Shown here: positions 17,424 through 27,074 of the stretch, in pieces
How the letters are laid out: each line of letters begins with the position of its first letter
Numbering within the stretch: position 1 is the stretch's first letter
Origin: Pedobacter frigidisoli
GTDB taxonomy: Bacteria > Bacteroidota > Bacteroidia > Sphingobacteriales > Sphingobacteriaceae
Direction: 5' to 3'
Length of the DNA stretch: 64,000 bases
Assembly (NCBI RefSeq): GCF_004331675.1
Contig: NZ_SJSN01000007.1
Location: 124,001 to 188,000, forward strand
The notes under the pieces: generated by a model
What the model was told of the DNA's origin: nothing
The model's database searches: none
Seen by the model: only the letters and a program-made list of their open reading frames with translations
Program-made: the position numbers and the translations under genes

Positions 17424-18743
17424 ATGAAGAAGAGTATATTATTCGTAATCGCTTTACTATTCGCAACATCGGCATTTTCTCAAAATGTTATCCAGCTATT
17501 TAACGGAGCGAACGATTTTTTTAAACTGCTACAAGAAGAAAAATTTACCGATGCTCATGCGTTTTTTGATGATACCTTAAAAACAAAACTCACTGAGGAT
17601 AACTTAAAAAAACTTTGGACTGATCTTGGAAGCAAATACGGAAAGGCTGAGTCTTTTGATGCGATTCAAAGCAAGGCTCAAGGTGATTTTTTTGCCGTAA
17701 CCGTAGAAGGTAAGTTTGCTAATGGCGATCAAAATTTTATTTTAGGATTTAACAAAGCGCAAAAAATTGTTGGTATTTTCTTAGGATCAGCGAAAGTTGC
17801 ATCAGCTTATTTAAAACCTGCTTATGCTGATACGAATTTATATCGTGAAAAGGCAATCTACATTGGCGAGGCGAAAAGACAATTGGCCGCAATTGTAACC
17901 ACTCCTAAAAATATTAAAAATTTCCCAATGGTTGTATTTGTACATGGCTCTGGTCCTGGCGATATGGATGAAACTGTTGGCGCAAATAAACCCTTTAAGG
18001 ATTTGGCTACAGGTTTAGCATCAAAAGGAATAGGATCTATTCGATATGTAAAGCGAACGTTGGTTTACCCGAATGAGTTTACAACACAATTTACAGTTAA
18101 AGAAGAAGTTTTAAATGACGCAGCTTCGGCAATTGCAATGGCAAAGACCGTAGTTGGTGCCGATCCGAAAAGTATTTATGTTTTCGGGCATAGTTTAGGC
18201 GGAATGTTAGCTCCAAAAATTGCAAGCACCGCTCCAGAATTAGCGGGAATTGTTTTGGCTGCCGCTCCAGCCAGAAAATTGACGGATATTATCATTGATC
18301 AAAATAAATACATGTTCGATTTATCGAAAGATACCACAGAAGCCAACAAGAAACAATTGGCAAATGCGGTAATCGAAATAAATAAAAGTAGAATTTCTCA
18401 GCTGGGTACTACTATAAAGCCAGATTCGGTTATACTAGGTTTGCCAGCAAAATATTGGGCTGATTTAAATTCCTACAATCAAGTAAATGTGGCAAAAGGC
18501 TTAACTAAGCAAAAAATTTACATTCTTCAAGGTGGGAATGATTTTCAGGTTAGTAAAACTGATTTCGATTTATGGAATACTGCCTTAGGAAAAAAGAAAA
18601 ATGTTACCCTTAAATTTTATCCAGAATTGAATCATTTATTAAGTACTCAAATAGAAAAGGGTACGATGGCACAATACCAAATTCCGGTAAATGTTTCGGA
18701 TGTCTTGGTAAATGATCTGTCACTTTGGATTAAGGGGAAATAG
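17424..18743 (+). CDS. Secreted alpha/beta hydrolase with N-terminal DUF3887-like domain
   Basis: The protein is 439 residues with signal peptide SILFVIALLFATSAFSQ. Residues ~25-130 form a small NTF2-like DUF3887-type domain (FFKLLQEEKFTDAHAFFDDT). The rest is an alpha/beta hydrolase: oxyanion region VVFVHGSGPGDMDET, nucleophile elbow GHSLGG (Ser257), a probable acid in GGNDFQVSKTDFD and the catalytic His in PELNHLL. This architecture matches the serine aminopeptidase/esterase-like group often annotated as dienelactone hydrolase or S9-like. Its substrate is unknown. It is a single-gene transcript with a promoter-like box upstream and a good terminator downstream. Confidence 0.85.
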   Translation: MKKSILFVIALLFATSAFSQNVIQLFNGANDFFKLLQEEKFTDAHAFFDDTLKTKLTEDNLKKLWTDLGSKYGKAESFDAIQSKAQGDFFAVTVEGKFANGDQNFILGFNKAQKIVGIFLGSAKVASAYLKPAYADTNLYREKAIYIGEAKRQLAAIVTTPKNIKNFPMVVFVHGSGPGDMDETVGANKPFKDLATGLASKGIGSIRYVKRTLVYPNEFTTQFTVKEEVLNDAASAIAMAKTVVGADPKSIYVFGHSLGGMLAPKIASTAPELAGIVLAAAPARKLTDIIIDQNKYMFDLSKDTTEANKKQLANAVIEINKSRISQLGTTIKPDSVILGLPAKYWADLNSYNQVNVAKGLTKQKIYILQGGNDFQVSKTDFDLWNTALGKKKNVTLKFYPELNHLLSTQIEKGTMAQYQIPVNVSDVLVNDLSLWIKGK

Positions 18744-18766
18744 TCATTCCAACTAAGTTATTTCAC

Positions 18767-18795
18767 AAAACCTCGACCAAACTCGAGGTTTTTTG
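18767..18795 (+). terminator. Intrinsic terminator after the hydrolase gene
   Basis: A 10-bp stem AAAACCTCGA / TCGAGGTTTT (18767-18776 with 18783-18792) with a 6-base loop is followed by TTGTTTGCTTTTT. Confidence 0.88.
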
Positions 18796-18858
18796 TTTGC
18801 TTTTTATTTTAACCGAATGCCTTGATATTTCATATCTTTAAAGAACGAACTAGATTAA

Positions 18859-21468
18859 ATGATAAACCTATTTTCAGAGGAAGAGAGATTCAATTCTTTG
18901 GTTGAAGCATCACCAATGCCAACAGCCATTTACACAGGAGTGAATATGATTATTACCAACGCAAATCAAGAAATGCTGGATTTGTGGGGGAAAGATAGCT
19001 CGGTTATCGGTAAGCCCTTAATTGAAGCCATTCCTGAATTAAGCGGGCAATCATTTTTTGATATCCTAAGTTCCGTTTATACTACAGGCGAAACCTATCA
19101 TGCAAAAGAATCAGAGGCAAGTTTGATAGTTGATGGTAAGTTGCAAACTTTCTATTTTACATACACTTACAAACCTTTAAAAGATAACGAAGGCAAAACC
19201 ATTGCGATAATCAATACCGCTGCTCATTTAACAGAATTAGTAAAAGCCCGTAAACAAATTACTGAGACTAAAGAACGTTTATCTTTTGCCCTTTTGTCTG
19301 CCGAAATTGGAACTTGGGATCTTGATCCTATTAATAACCATGTGAATTGGGATGCCAAATGCCGTGAGCTTTTTGGATTTTCTTCAGCTGGCGAGGTAGA
19401 ATATAAAGATGTTCTAAGTTGTATTCATCATGATGATGAAAAGATGGTAAATGAGGCTGTTCTAAATGCAATTAACCCGAAAACCGAAGGGCAATATGAT
19501 ATAAAATATAGAACTATAAGTCAGAACGATCAATTAGTTAGATGGGTGCATTGCAAGGGCAAAGCTTACTTTAATGTTGATCAAATTGCTTATCGCTTTG
19601 CAGGGATTGCGCAAGACATAACTTCGGAGGTTACAGCCCGAAGGCGTGAGCAACAACTTTTAAGCCTTGTTAATAATAATGCCGACCACATGACGGTTGC
19701 TGATATGAGTGGAAACCTCATTTATATGAACAAAGCGTCGAGGTTGTTACTTGGTGTAGATTTAGATGCTGATGTTACCCAGTTAAGTGCTCGCGATTTT
19801 TATACGCCTGAAGAATTGGATCGCGTTCAAAATCATATTATCAAAGAAATTGATGTGGTTGAAGGCTGGAAAGGACATATCAGCTTAATTAACCGTAAAA
19901 CCAAGGATGCGATACCATGCATGGTTAGTTATCTATTAATTAAGGATCCTGTTACTGGTGAAATTATTGGTAGAGGTGCAACAGCGAGAGATTTGAGGCC
20001 AGAAATTAGGGCGAAAGCGGAGCTTCAAAAGCTAGCTGCAATTGTAGATAGTAGTGAGGATTTCTGTAACTATTGCGACATTTATGGCAATACCCTTTAT
20101 ATTAATCCATCAGGAATTGAGTTGATTGGTATTAATGCTGACCAAATCTTATCCAGCAATTTGTTCGATTATCACAGTAATTTATCCAACGATAAAATCA
20201 AAAATGAGATTTTTCCCGTTCTGTTTAAAGAAGGGAAGTGGTCTGGAGAACTGGAGCTTACTCATCAGCTAACAAATGAAATTATCCCGATTCATAAACA
20301 GCTGTACATGATTCGGGAGGAAATTACCAACATCCCCGTAGCCATTGCTGGAATTGCCAGAGATTTGCGACCGGAGCTAAACATCAGGGAAACGCTTGCC
20401 AATAAAAATGCTGCACTACAAAATGTTGTTGATGAATTGGAGTTTTTGGCTGATGCCGTTCCACCGGTGGTTTGGTCGAGCAAAACTGATGGTAATTTAG
20501 ATTATATCAATAGGCGTTGGTTCGATCAAACAGGTAAATCTGATGAGGAAACCTTGGGTGCTCGATGGGCAGAAAATCTTCACCCAGAAGACTTGCCGGG
20601 TGCTTTAGTTGCTTGGAAACATTCTTTAGAAACTGGTGATCCTTACGAGACTGAATTTAGGTGTTTAGATAAATATGGCGAATTTCGTTGGTATTTAGTA
20701 AGGGCAATGCCTTTGCGAGATACCAATGGCAACATTGTTAAGTGGTACGGAACCAATACCGATGTACATCATCAAAAAGAACTCGAAAAACAGAAAGATA
20801 ACTTTTTAGGTATAGCCAGTCATGAACTGAAAACACCTGTAACCAGCCTTAAAGCTTACGCCCAAGTATTAGAATCGATGTTTAAAAGATCGGGTGATTT
20901 TAAAAACGCCGATCTTTTAGGTAAGATGAATAAGCAAGTAGATCGGTTAACGAATTTGATCAGCGATTTGCTCGATGTTACTAAAATAAATTCTGGTCGT
21001 TTGCAATTTAATAATAGCAAATTCGATTTTAATGAAATGTTAGAGGAAGTTATTGAGGATGTTCAACGCACTTCATTTAAGCATATCATTCTCACCGAAC
21101 TCGACTTTAAAAAGGATATTGTTGGGGATAGAGATCGAATTTGCCAAGTGGTTACCAATTTATTAACAAATGCAGTTAAATATTCCCCAGATGCTAATGA
21201 AGTTGTTATCTATACTCAAGATCATGGTAATTTCGTTCAGGTTTGCGTACAGGATTACGGTATTGGAATTAGCCCCGAGCTTAAAGATCATGTATTTGAA
21301 CAATTTTACCGTGTAAGTGGAAACAGAGAGCATACTTTTCCTGGTTTGGGTTTAGGTTTATACATCTCCTCAGAAATTGTAAAACGACTGGGCGGCAAAA
21401 TTTGGGTAAATTCTGTTGAGGGCAAGGGCTCTACTTTTTGTTTTTCGATTCCAGTTATCGAACATTAA
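18859..21468 (+). CDS. Multi-PAS sensor histidine kinase
   Basis: The protein is 869 residues with no signal peptide and no membrane segment, so it is a soluble sensor. About five PAS/PAC modules lie in series (starts near residues 7, 140, 265, 390 and 520; e.g. ESPMPTAIYTGVN-type opening, SAEIGTWDLDPINNHVNWD, and FVWSSKTDGNLDYINRRW-like sequence before the kinase). The HisKA domain has the H-box GIASHELKTPVTSLK with His655. The HATPase domain shows N-box NLLTNAVKYSP, G1 DYGIGI and G2 GLGLGLYISSEIVKRLGG. It lacks a receiver domain and no response regulator is adjacent, so the partner is elsewhere. The signal is unknown; redox or small molecules are usual for PAS stacks. Intact motifs indicate an active kinase. 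Confidence 0.92.
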   Translation: MINLFSEEERFNSLVEASPMPTAIYTGVNMIITNANQEMLDLWGKDSSVIGKPLIEAIPELSGQSFFDILSSVYTTGETYHAKESEASLIVDGKLQTFYFTYTYKPLKDNEGKTIAIINTAAHLTELVKARKQITETKERLSFALLSAEIGTWDLDPINNHVNWDAKCRELFGFSSAGEVEYKDVLSCIHHDDEKMVNEAVLNAINPKTEGQYDIKYRTISQNDQLVRWVHCKGKAYFNVDQIAYRFAGIAQDITSEVTARRREQQLLSLVNNNADHMTVADMSGNLIYMNKASRLLLGVDLDADVTQLSARDFYTPEELDRVQNHIIKEIDVVEGWKGHISLINRKTKDAIPCMVSYLLIKDPVTGEIIGRGATARDLRPEIRAKAELQKLAAIVDSSEDFCNYCDIYGNTLYINPSGIELIGINADQILSSNLFDYHSNLSNDKIKNEIFPVLFKEGKWSGELELTHQLTNEIIPIHKQLYMIREEITNIPVAIAGIARDLRPELNIRETLANKNAALQNVVDELEFLADAVPPVVWSSKTDGNLDYINRRWFDQTGKSDEETLGARWAENLHPEDLPGALVAWKHSLETGDPYETEFRCLDKYGEFRWYLVRAMPLRDTNGNIVKWYGTNTDVHHQKELEKQKDNFLGIASHELKTPVTSLKAYAQVLESMFKRSGDFKNADLLGKMNKQVDRLTNLISDLLDVTKINSGRLQFNNSKFDFNEMLEEVIEDVQRTSFKHIILTELDFKKDIVGDRDRICQVVTNLLTNAVKYSPDANEVVIYTQDHGNFVQVCVQDYGIGISPELKDHVFEQFYRVSGNREHTFPGLGLGLYISSEIVKRLGGKIWVNSVEGKGSTFCFSIPVIEH

Positions 21469-21583
21469 AATTAAAACCTAATCAACTAAAAATGAGGACT
21501 TCGATAAACTGTGGTTGTTAAATAACAAACAATTCAAAAAATAAGGGGTTTAGATTTAAGAAACAATCTAATCAACCTTATTT

Positions 21584-22561
21584 ATGGCAAAGGAAAAAAT
21601 CACACTAAAAGGAATTTGGGGTGTTTTAAAAGCATCTTTTACAGGTTTTACCGATCATAAGGTTACAAAACTTAGTGGTTCTCTTGCCTATTACACTGTA
21701 TTTTCAATGGCACCTTTATTGGTGGTAATTATTTCACTTTGTGGGATATTTTTAGGGAGAGAAATTGCAGAAGGACAGGTTTACGCTCAGCTGGAGAGCT
21801 TTTTAGGTAGAGAATCTGCCGTTTCATTACAAGAACTTATTAAAAATGCTTATCTCGATGGTAAAAGTACAGTTGCATTAATCATCGGAATAGTAACGCT
21901 CTTAATTGGAGCAACAACTATTTTTGGCGATATACAGGATTCTATCAATACCATTTGGGGACTAAAGCCTAAACCTAAAAGAGGATGGGTGAAAATGCTC
22001 CAGAATCGTTTCTTATCTTTTTCGGTAATTGTTAGCTTGGGCTTTGTGTTGCTGGTTTCATTAGCGATAACTTCTGTTTTGGATATTTTTAGCAAGAGTT
22101 TGCAATCAAGATTTGCTGAGGTTTCTGTCGTGGTTTTTTATATCATTAACCAGATTGTAACTCTGGGCGTAATTACACTGATATTCGGTGTAATATTTAA
22201 GGTTTTACCTGATGCAATCATCAAATGGAAAGATGTTTTAGCAGGTGCTGTAGTAACGGCGATTTTATTTATGATTGGTAAATTCGCCATATCCATGTAT
22301 ATCGGACAAAGTGATGTTGGAGGAACTTACGGCGCTACAGGATCGCTAATTGTAATATTACTTTGGACCTATTACTCTTCCATTATACTTTATTTCGGAG
22401 CAGAATTTACCAAAGCTTATGCAGTAGCTTATGGATCAGAAATTTATCCATCACATTATGCTGTGATTACCAAAGAAGTAGAGGTAGAAACTGGTGCGAA
22501 TTCCATTCAAGATAATCATCCTGAAATAAAAGAGCAGATAAAAGAAGAAGAGAAAAAGTAA
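21584..22561 (+). CDS. YihY/virulence factor BrkB family inner-membrane protein (first copy)
   Basis: The protein is 325 residues with about six membrane segments. It shows the family opening KVTKLSGSLAYYTVFSMAPLLVV, the loop NTIWGLKPKPKRGWVKML and the C-terminal GATGSLIVILLWTYYSSIILYFGAEFTKAYA. The family was once called RNase BN, but nuclease activity belongs to another protein and the real function is unknown. The tail is charged (KEEEKK). A second family member lies at 45428. It converges on yjbQ with only one base between the two stops. Confidence 0.9.
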   Translation: MAKEKITLKGIWGVLKASFTGFTDHKVTKLSGSLAYYTVFSMAPLLVVIISLCGIFLGREIAEGQVYAQLESFLGRESAVSLQELIKNAYLDGKSTVALIIGIVTLLIGATTIFGDIQDSINTIWGLKPKPKRGWVKMLQNRFLSFSVIVSLGFVLLVSLAITSVLDIFSKSLQSRFAEVSVVVFYIINQIVTLGVITLIFGVIFKVLPDAIIKWKDVLAGAVVTAILFMIGKFAISMYIGQSDVGGTYGATGSLIVILLWTYYSSIILYFGAEFTKAYAVAYGSEIYPSHYAVITKEVEVETGANSIQDNHPEIKEQIKEEEKK

Positions 22562-22562
22562 T

Positions 22563-22985
22563 TTATTCGCCCCAAGCGGTGATAATCAATCTGCGTTGGC
22601 CGCCACGGTTACGATGTTCACAAAGATAAATACCTTGCCAAGTTCCAAGTGCTAATCTTCCATTTCGAATAGGAATAGTTATCGAACTGCCTAAGATTGC
22701 TGCTTTTAAATGGGCTGGCATATCATCTGATCCCTCATAATCATGTTCATAATTGGGATCATTTTCTTTTACCGTTTTGTTAAAGAACATTTCAAAATCA
22801 ACCCGAACGGTAGGATCAGCATTTTCGTTTATCGTTAAAGAAGCAGAAGTATGTTGAATAAATACTTGGCAGATTCCTGTGTCGAGTTCATCAATTTGGG
22901 GAATGGCATCTTCTATTTCATCAGTAATAATATGAAAGCCTCGTCTTCTTTCTCTAAGCGTTAATGCTTGCTGAAATATTTTCAT
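22563..22985 (-). CDS. YjbQ family protein (secondary thiamine-phosphate synthase type)
   Basis: The protein is 140 residues and cytoplasmic. It has the compact YjbQ/UPF0047 fold with the conserved motifs IFIQHTSASLTINENADP-type sequence (here VFIQHTSASLTI), DYEGSDDMPAHLKAA and LGTWQGIYLCEHRNRGG, which hold the conserved His, Asp and Glu cluster. Members can condense thiamine precursors in vitro, but the physiological role is not settled. Directly upstream is the remnant of a yhcG-like gene. Length and motifs are complete. Confidence 0.92.
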   Translation of the reverse strand: MKIFQQALTLRERRRGFHIITDEIEDAIPQIDELDTGICQVFIQHTSASLTINENADPTVRVDFEMFFNKTVKENDPNYEHDYEGSDDMPAHLKAAILGSSITIPIRNGRLALGTWQGIYLCEHRNRGGQRRLIITAWGE

Positions 22986-22997
22986 ATTCTTATTGAA

Positions 22998-23488
22998 TTA
23001 ATTTTCGATGATTTGGATAAGGTCTTTTTCGCTTGCCAAAATGTTTATCTTCATTAAATCAAGGATTGAGACCGGGTCAGTTTGAATTGCGCAGACAGTG
23101 TCTGCTGAATTGGGTTAGTCGATTTCCGAGAAATGGTTTTGGGAATTTCATCATTTTTGAATTCGTCAGCCACTGTCTGACTTTTTTCCAATTGCGCAGA
23201 CACTGTCTGCGTAATTGAATAAGTGAGATAAAATTGGCGAATTTGCTCTAAATTCCTAAAGGAGAAGCCCTTGCCGAATTCTGATATTAGTTTTTCTGAA
23301 AGTTCCTTTAATACCCGCTTGCCATACTCAGCTTTTTCTTCTCCTTTTTGCTCTTCTTCTACAATCATTTTACCAACCTCGAAGTAAGCCATGGCCATTG
23401 TATTATTAATGGTTTGAGCAACATTTTGCCTTGCTTCGTTAAGCAATTGAATAACCTTGCTATATAATTGCTGGTTGGTAACATCCAT
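22998..23488 (-). pseudogene. Internally deleted yhcG-type (DUF1016) nuclease gene
   Basis: The ORF (144 residues, 23054-23488) begins with a normal DUF1016 N-terminal domain: QLYSKVIQLLNEARQNVAQ, YFEVGKMIVEEEQKGEEKAEYGKRVLKELS and FSFRNLEQIRQFYLTYS. It then enters a run of QTVSA-like repeats and stops at LTRSQSLI. Read with a frameshift, the next bases give LMKINILASEKDLIQIIEN before a stop at 22998. That sequence resembles the very end of full YhcG proteins, whose usual length is about 350 residues. The junction LTRSQSLI looks like a decayed LSWSHYLILM motif. So the central PD-(D/E)XK nuclease part appears lost by deletion plus point decay. The N-terminal fragment might still be made. Confidence 0.7.
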
Positions 23489-23577
23489 TTTTTAACGTGA
23501 TATATCTTTAGCGGACAAATTACTTATGATGAAATTAGAAATATTTTTAAGTATTAGCTTTAATCAAGCTTTAAATT

Positions 23578-24612
23578 TTACTTCAAAAACTCTACATTCC
23601 AAATTTTTTCTGCCTTTCTGCCAATGAGCCAAAATGATGCGGCTAATACAGAGAAGAAAAGTGCCTTGTGCCAACTATCCCAAAAATACTCGAAATAACG
23701 GGTGTAGAGATTGATGAATAGGAAAGTAATTCCGAACTCTCGGGCAATATCATCGTGGTATTTAAGTCCGTATAAGGTGCTGACTAAACAAATTGCAGCA
23801 GAGATTAGTGCCCAATAAAATAAACTTAATTGCCTCACATTATACCATTCCTCTAAGCTTGCAAAATTCCCGAAAACGGATAAAGCCCATAAGGAAATGA
23901 ACAAATATACCATTCCGGAGATATAGGTAACCTGAAAGAAATGTTGTGTTTTGGGTATGGCTTTCATGATAAACGATGCAGCCGTGAGTGCTGCACCAAA
24001 TACTACGAAACGTAAAGGATAATTCATTCCAAGGAAATAATAATTCCAACGGCTTAAATAACCTGTTTCTGTACCAAACCAAGCGCCTAAAGAAATTAGT
24101 GCGAAAATCCAGATCAATCTAGATTTAAAAACATAGCCTAAAGCGCCATAAATAAAAACCGAAATAAGAATTAAGATTGAAAAATTACCAGAACCGTTGT
24201 CAATCGATTTTCCAAAATAAGCAACCGCATTGGCAGTTAAAAGAATTGCAGAGAAAACGATAGCCTCATTACTGAACTTTAAATGCGCCAATTTCTTCTT
24301 CCTACGGAAACCCAAAATATAAAGCCAACCGGCCAAGCCACCAGAAACAATTGCAATAACAATATTTGGTGTGTTATAAACGCGTTTTAAGTAATTAAGG
24401 ATGGAGTTATCTATCAACAAAGAACCTAAAGCGATAAAGCCACAGGCTAAAGCTACCCAGAATGCATATTGAGCTAAACGTAGCCAATCGAAGTTTTTTG
24501 CCTCATAACTCTTGCGGAGTTTATTGCTTGTTTCTTCATTAATTAGGCCGTCGGTTTGCCACTGCTCAATCATATCATCAAGAAACTCACTTTTTTCTCT
24601 GTCAACTTTCAT
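23578..24612 (-). CDS. DUF2157-like multi-pass membrane protein
   Basis: The protein is 344 residues. The first ~45 residues form a soluble helical head (DDMIEQWQTDGLINEETSNKL), typical of DUF2157 proteins, followed by about eight to nine hydrophobic helices (e.g. YAFWVALACGFIALGSLLI, IVIAIVSGGLAGWLYILGF, LFFSVLAASFWLIG). No enzymatic motif is seen. The function of the family is unknown. It is transcribed toward the yhcG remnant and has an inverted repeat on its upstream side. Confidence 0.75.
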   Translation of the reverse strand: MKVDREKSEFLDDMIEQWQTDGLINEETSNKLRKSYEAKNFDWLRLAQYAFWVALACGFIALGSLLIDNSILNYLKRVYNTPNIVIAIVSGGLAGWLYILGFRRKKKLAHLKFSNEAIVFSAILLTANAVAYFGKSIDNGSGNFSILILISVFIYGALGYVFKSRLIWIFALISLGAWFGTETGYLSRWNYYFLGMNYPLRFVVFGAALTAASFIMKAIPKTQHFFQVTYISGMVYLFISLWALSVFGNFASLEEWYNVRQLSLFYWALISAAICLVSTLYGLKYHDDIAREFGITFLFINLYTRYFEYFWDSWHKALFFSVLAASFWLIGRKAEKIWNVEFLK

Positions 24613-24643
24613 AAATCACGTTATACACGAAGATATAAAAATA

Positions 24644-24753
24644 AGTCCGGAGTCTTTAGTTGGTAGTAACGAGTTTTGATTATGGTAAACATATACCTAA
24701 ACATTGGCACCTAGTCTCAAGGCGCTCGACTTCAGACCCCTGACTTTCGGACT
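24644..24753. repeat. Inverted repeat between DUF2157 and antiporter genes
   Basis: AGTCCGGAGTC at 24644-24654 faces GACTTTCGGACT at 24742-24753 across about 87 bases. The arms are imperfect. It ends two bases from the antiporter stop codon and could act as its 3'-end structure or be an old repeat element. Confidence 0.45.
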
Positions 24754-24754
24754 G

Positions 24755-26968
24755 TTATATCACCTCTTTAATCTTTTTATTATTGCCTACAATCCAAATT
24801 ACATCACCGTTATCAAAAACAAAATCAGACGATGGATTTAAGATCCGCTCCTCTCCACGCTCAATACCAACAATTAAGGCCTGCGCTTTTTCTCTTATTC
24901 CTGCGTTTCTAATGCTCAAACCATATACAGGAGATTCTATGTGTACAACTACTTTTTGTAAAGTCATTTCCTTATCTGGAAAGCTTTTTTCGTATTCGGT
25001 TTCAGGTAAATCAACCTCAAGAACGGTCTTAACTGCTGCAAGTTGATCATCAGCACCAATTAGAAGAAGTTTGTCGTTAGGGTAAAGTCTTTCGTCTCTT
25101 CCGGGAGTAGGAATATTGGTTCTTCCCCTTTCAATCATTGCGATGTTCACTCCATATTTTTCACGAATCATTAAGCTGGCTAACGTTTGCCCTACAACTT
25201 CCGATTCTGGAGAAACAGTTAGTTCAGCTAAATGCGTATCCCAAGGTAAAATATCTGGCTTTTGATTTTCTCTGGCATTCAGGTTAAGCATAAATCGTTT
25301 CTCCAATTTATCATAAAATGATTGGAGCTTTCTGGCAAAAATAATCATTCCTAAAATGATTAATCCCAAGGCAATTCCAGCAGCAACCCAGGTATCGAAA
25401 AATTCATACATTAAAAATCCAACGAAGAAAATACCTAATGCAATTCTAAAAACCTCAATGGCAATTAACGGGCCACGTGTATATTTTTTATTTAGCCACA
25501 GGTGAGAATAGGCTGTTTTCTGTATCCTACGGATGGATAATGCCCATAAAAATGGAGACATTAAAATAAAGGAAACCACAACACTAATAATAATTGAGGT
25601 TAAACTATTGGCAATATTTTTAACAATAAACGGTTGAACATATCGGTAGGCCAAAAAGATGATGGCAATAATAATAACCGAGTGGACGATGGTATTAAAA
25701 ATGTAAGAACGTAATAATTTCCGCCAATCGCTTAAGGTTGTAATCCCTTCCGTACTCGAGCTGTATCGCTCAATACCATCTTGCCATTTTTGAGGTAGAA
25801 CACGTTTTAAATATTGATAAAATGGATCAGATAATTTTATCAGGTATGGCGTTGTAAATGTTGTAATGGCTGCCGCAGCTACTGCAATGGGATAAAGAAA
25901 ATCGCTGGTTACCTTTAACGTTAAACCCAAAGAGGCGATAATAAATGAAAACTCACCAATTTGGGCCAAACTCATTCCCGATTGAACTGATGTTTTAAGC
26001 GGCTGACCTGATAATAAAGCGCCCAAAATGGTAAATAAAATCTTTCCAAAGATGATTACAAAGGTAGCCACCAAGATTGGAACAGCGTATTTCACAAGCA
26101 TGGAAGGATCGATAAGCATCCCGACAGAAACAAAGAAAACCGCAGCAAACAAATCTTTTACTGATTTGGTTAAATGTTCTATTCGCTCCGCTTGAGTAGT
26201 TTCTGCCAAAATTGAGCCCATGATAAATGCGCCAAGGGCAGGGGAGAAGCCAACTTTATCTGCCAATAAAACCATTACTAAACATAAGGCTAATGATACC
26301 ACAAGCATGGTTTCATCATTCATCAATTTTTTTGTTGCCTTTAAAAAAGTTGGAATTAAAAATATGCCGCCTAGAAACCATAAAACCAAGAAAAAGGCCA
26401 ATTTAAGGATGGAGAAAAGCATTTCCGTTCCGGCAGATTGTTGACTTACGGCTAGTGTAGAAAATAAAACAAGTAAGAGAATAGCAAGTAAATCTTCTAC
26501 AATTAAAACCCCAAAAACAAGGCCTGCAAATTTTTTGTGTTTTAAGCCAAGTTCCTCAAATGCCTTTATGGTAATCATGGTGGAGGATATGGATAAAATT
26601 CCACCGAGAAATAAGCTATCCATGTTCGACCAGCCCATTGCTTGTCCAACCAGATAGCCTACAAGGATGATGAACAGCACTTTTACGATGGCCGTAATGG
26701 AGGCGGAACCGCCAACCTTAACCAGTTTTTTAAAACTAAACTCTAATCCTAAACTAAATAAAAGGAAGATTACACCAATTTCTCCCCAAATATTGATGCT
26801 CTTAGTATCGGTAACGGATGGGAAAAAACTGAGGTGGGAGCCAACCAATAAGCCAGCTAAAATATAGCCTAAAACCAAAGGCTGTTTAATTCTTTTAAAT
26901 ATAAGCGTGGTTATTCCTGCTGCTGCAAGAATTAATCCTAAATCGGCAATTAAATCGGGTAAATGCAT
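24755..26968 (-). CDS. CPA2-family monovalent cation:proton antiporter with C-terminal TrkA-C domains
   Basis: The protein is 737 residues. The N-terminal ~380 residues hold the 12-13-helix Na+/H+ exchanger domain of the KefB/CPA2 type (VLGYILAGLLVGSHLSF, SLGLEFSFKKL, ALGAFIMGSILAET, QIGEFSFIIASLGL). Four more hydrophobic segments follow (~residues 415-545), and then two cytoplasmic TrkA-C-like nucleotide or ligand-binding modules (PESEVVGQTLASL... and IESPVYGLSIRNAGI... ending FDNGDVIWIVGNN). It likely exchanges K+ or Na+ for H+ in the inner membrane, gated by the C-terminal domains. The extra helices before TrkA-C are the common long form in Bacteroidota. Monocistronic. Confidence 0.9.
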   Translation of the reverse strand: MHLPDLIADLGLILAAAGITTLIFKRIKQPLVLGYILAGLLVGSHLSFFPSVTDTKSINIWGEIGVIFLLFSLGLEFSFKKLVKVGGSASITAIVKVLFIILVGYLVGQAMGWSNMDSLFLGGILSISSTMITIKAFEELGLKHKKFAGLVFGVLIVEDLLAILLLVLFSTLAVSQQSAGTEMLFSILKLAFFLVLWFLGGIFLIPTFLKATKKLMNDETMLVVSLALCLVMVLLADKVGFSPALGAFIMGSILAETTQAERIEHLTKSVKDLFAAVFFVSVGMLIDPSMLVKYAVPILVATFVIIFGKILFTILGALLSGQPLKTSVQSGMSLAQIGEFSFIIASLGLTLKVTSDFLYPIAVAAAAITTFTTPYLIKLSDPFYQYLKRVLPQKWQDGIERYSSSTEGITTLSDWRKLLRSYIFNTIVHSVIIIAIIFLAYRYVQPFIVKNIANSLTSIIISVVVSFILMSPFLWALSIRRIQKTAYSHLWLNKKYTRGPLIAIEVFRIALGIFFVGFLMYEFFDTWVAAGIALGLIILGMIIFARKLQSFYDKLEKRFMLNLNARENQKPDILPWDTHLAELTVSPESEVVGQTLASLMIREKYGVNIAMIERGRTNIPTPGRDERLYPNDKLLLIGADDQLAAVKTVLEVDLPETEYEKSFPDKEMTLQKVVVHIESPVYGLSIRNAGIREKAQALIVGIERGEERILNPSSDFVFDNGDVIWIVGNNKKIKEVI

Positions 26969-27074
26969 TTGATAATTAAATCGATAATGATGTAAAATAT
27001 AAAAACAAGCATAGTTTTATGCATTGTTTACGTTTCTTGAAAATCCGCATCGCTGCGGTTGAGTTAGAAAATAC

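Noticed and set aside
23089..23218. CRISPR-like repeat (CAGACAGTGTCTG copies)
   Set aside because: Only three short, uneven copies within a coding frame, no regular spacers and no cas genes.
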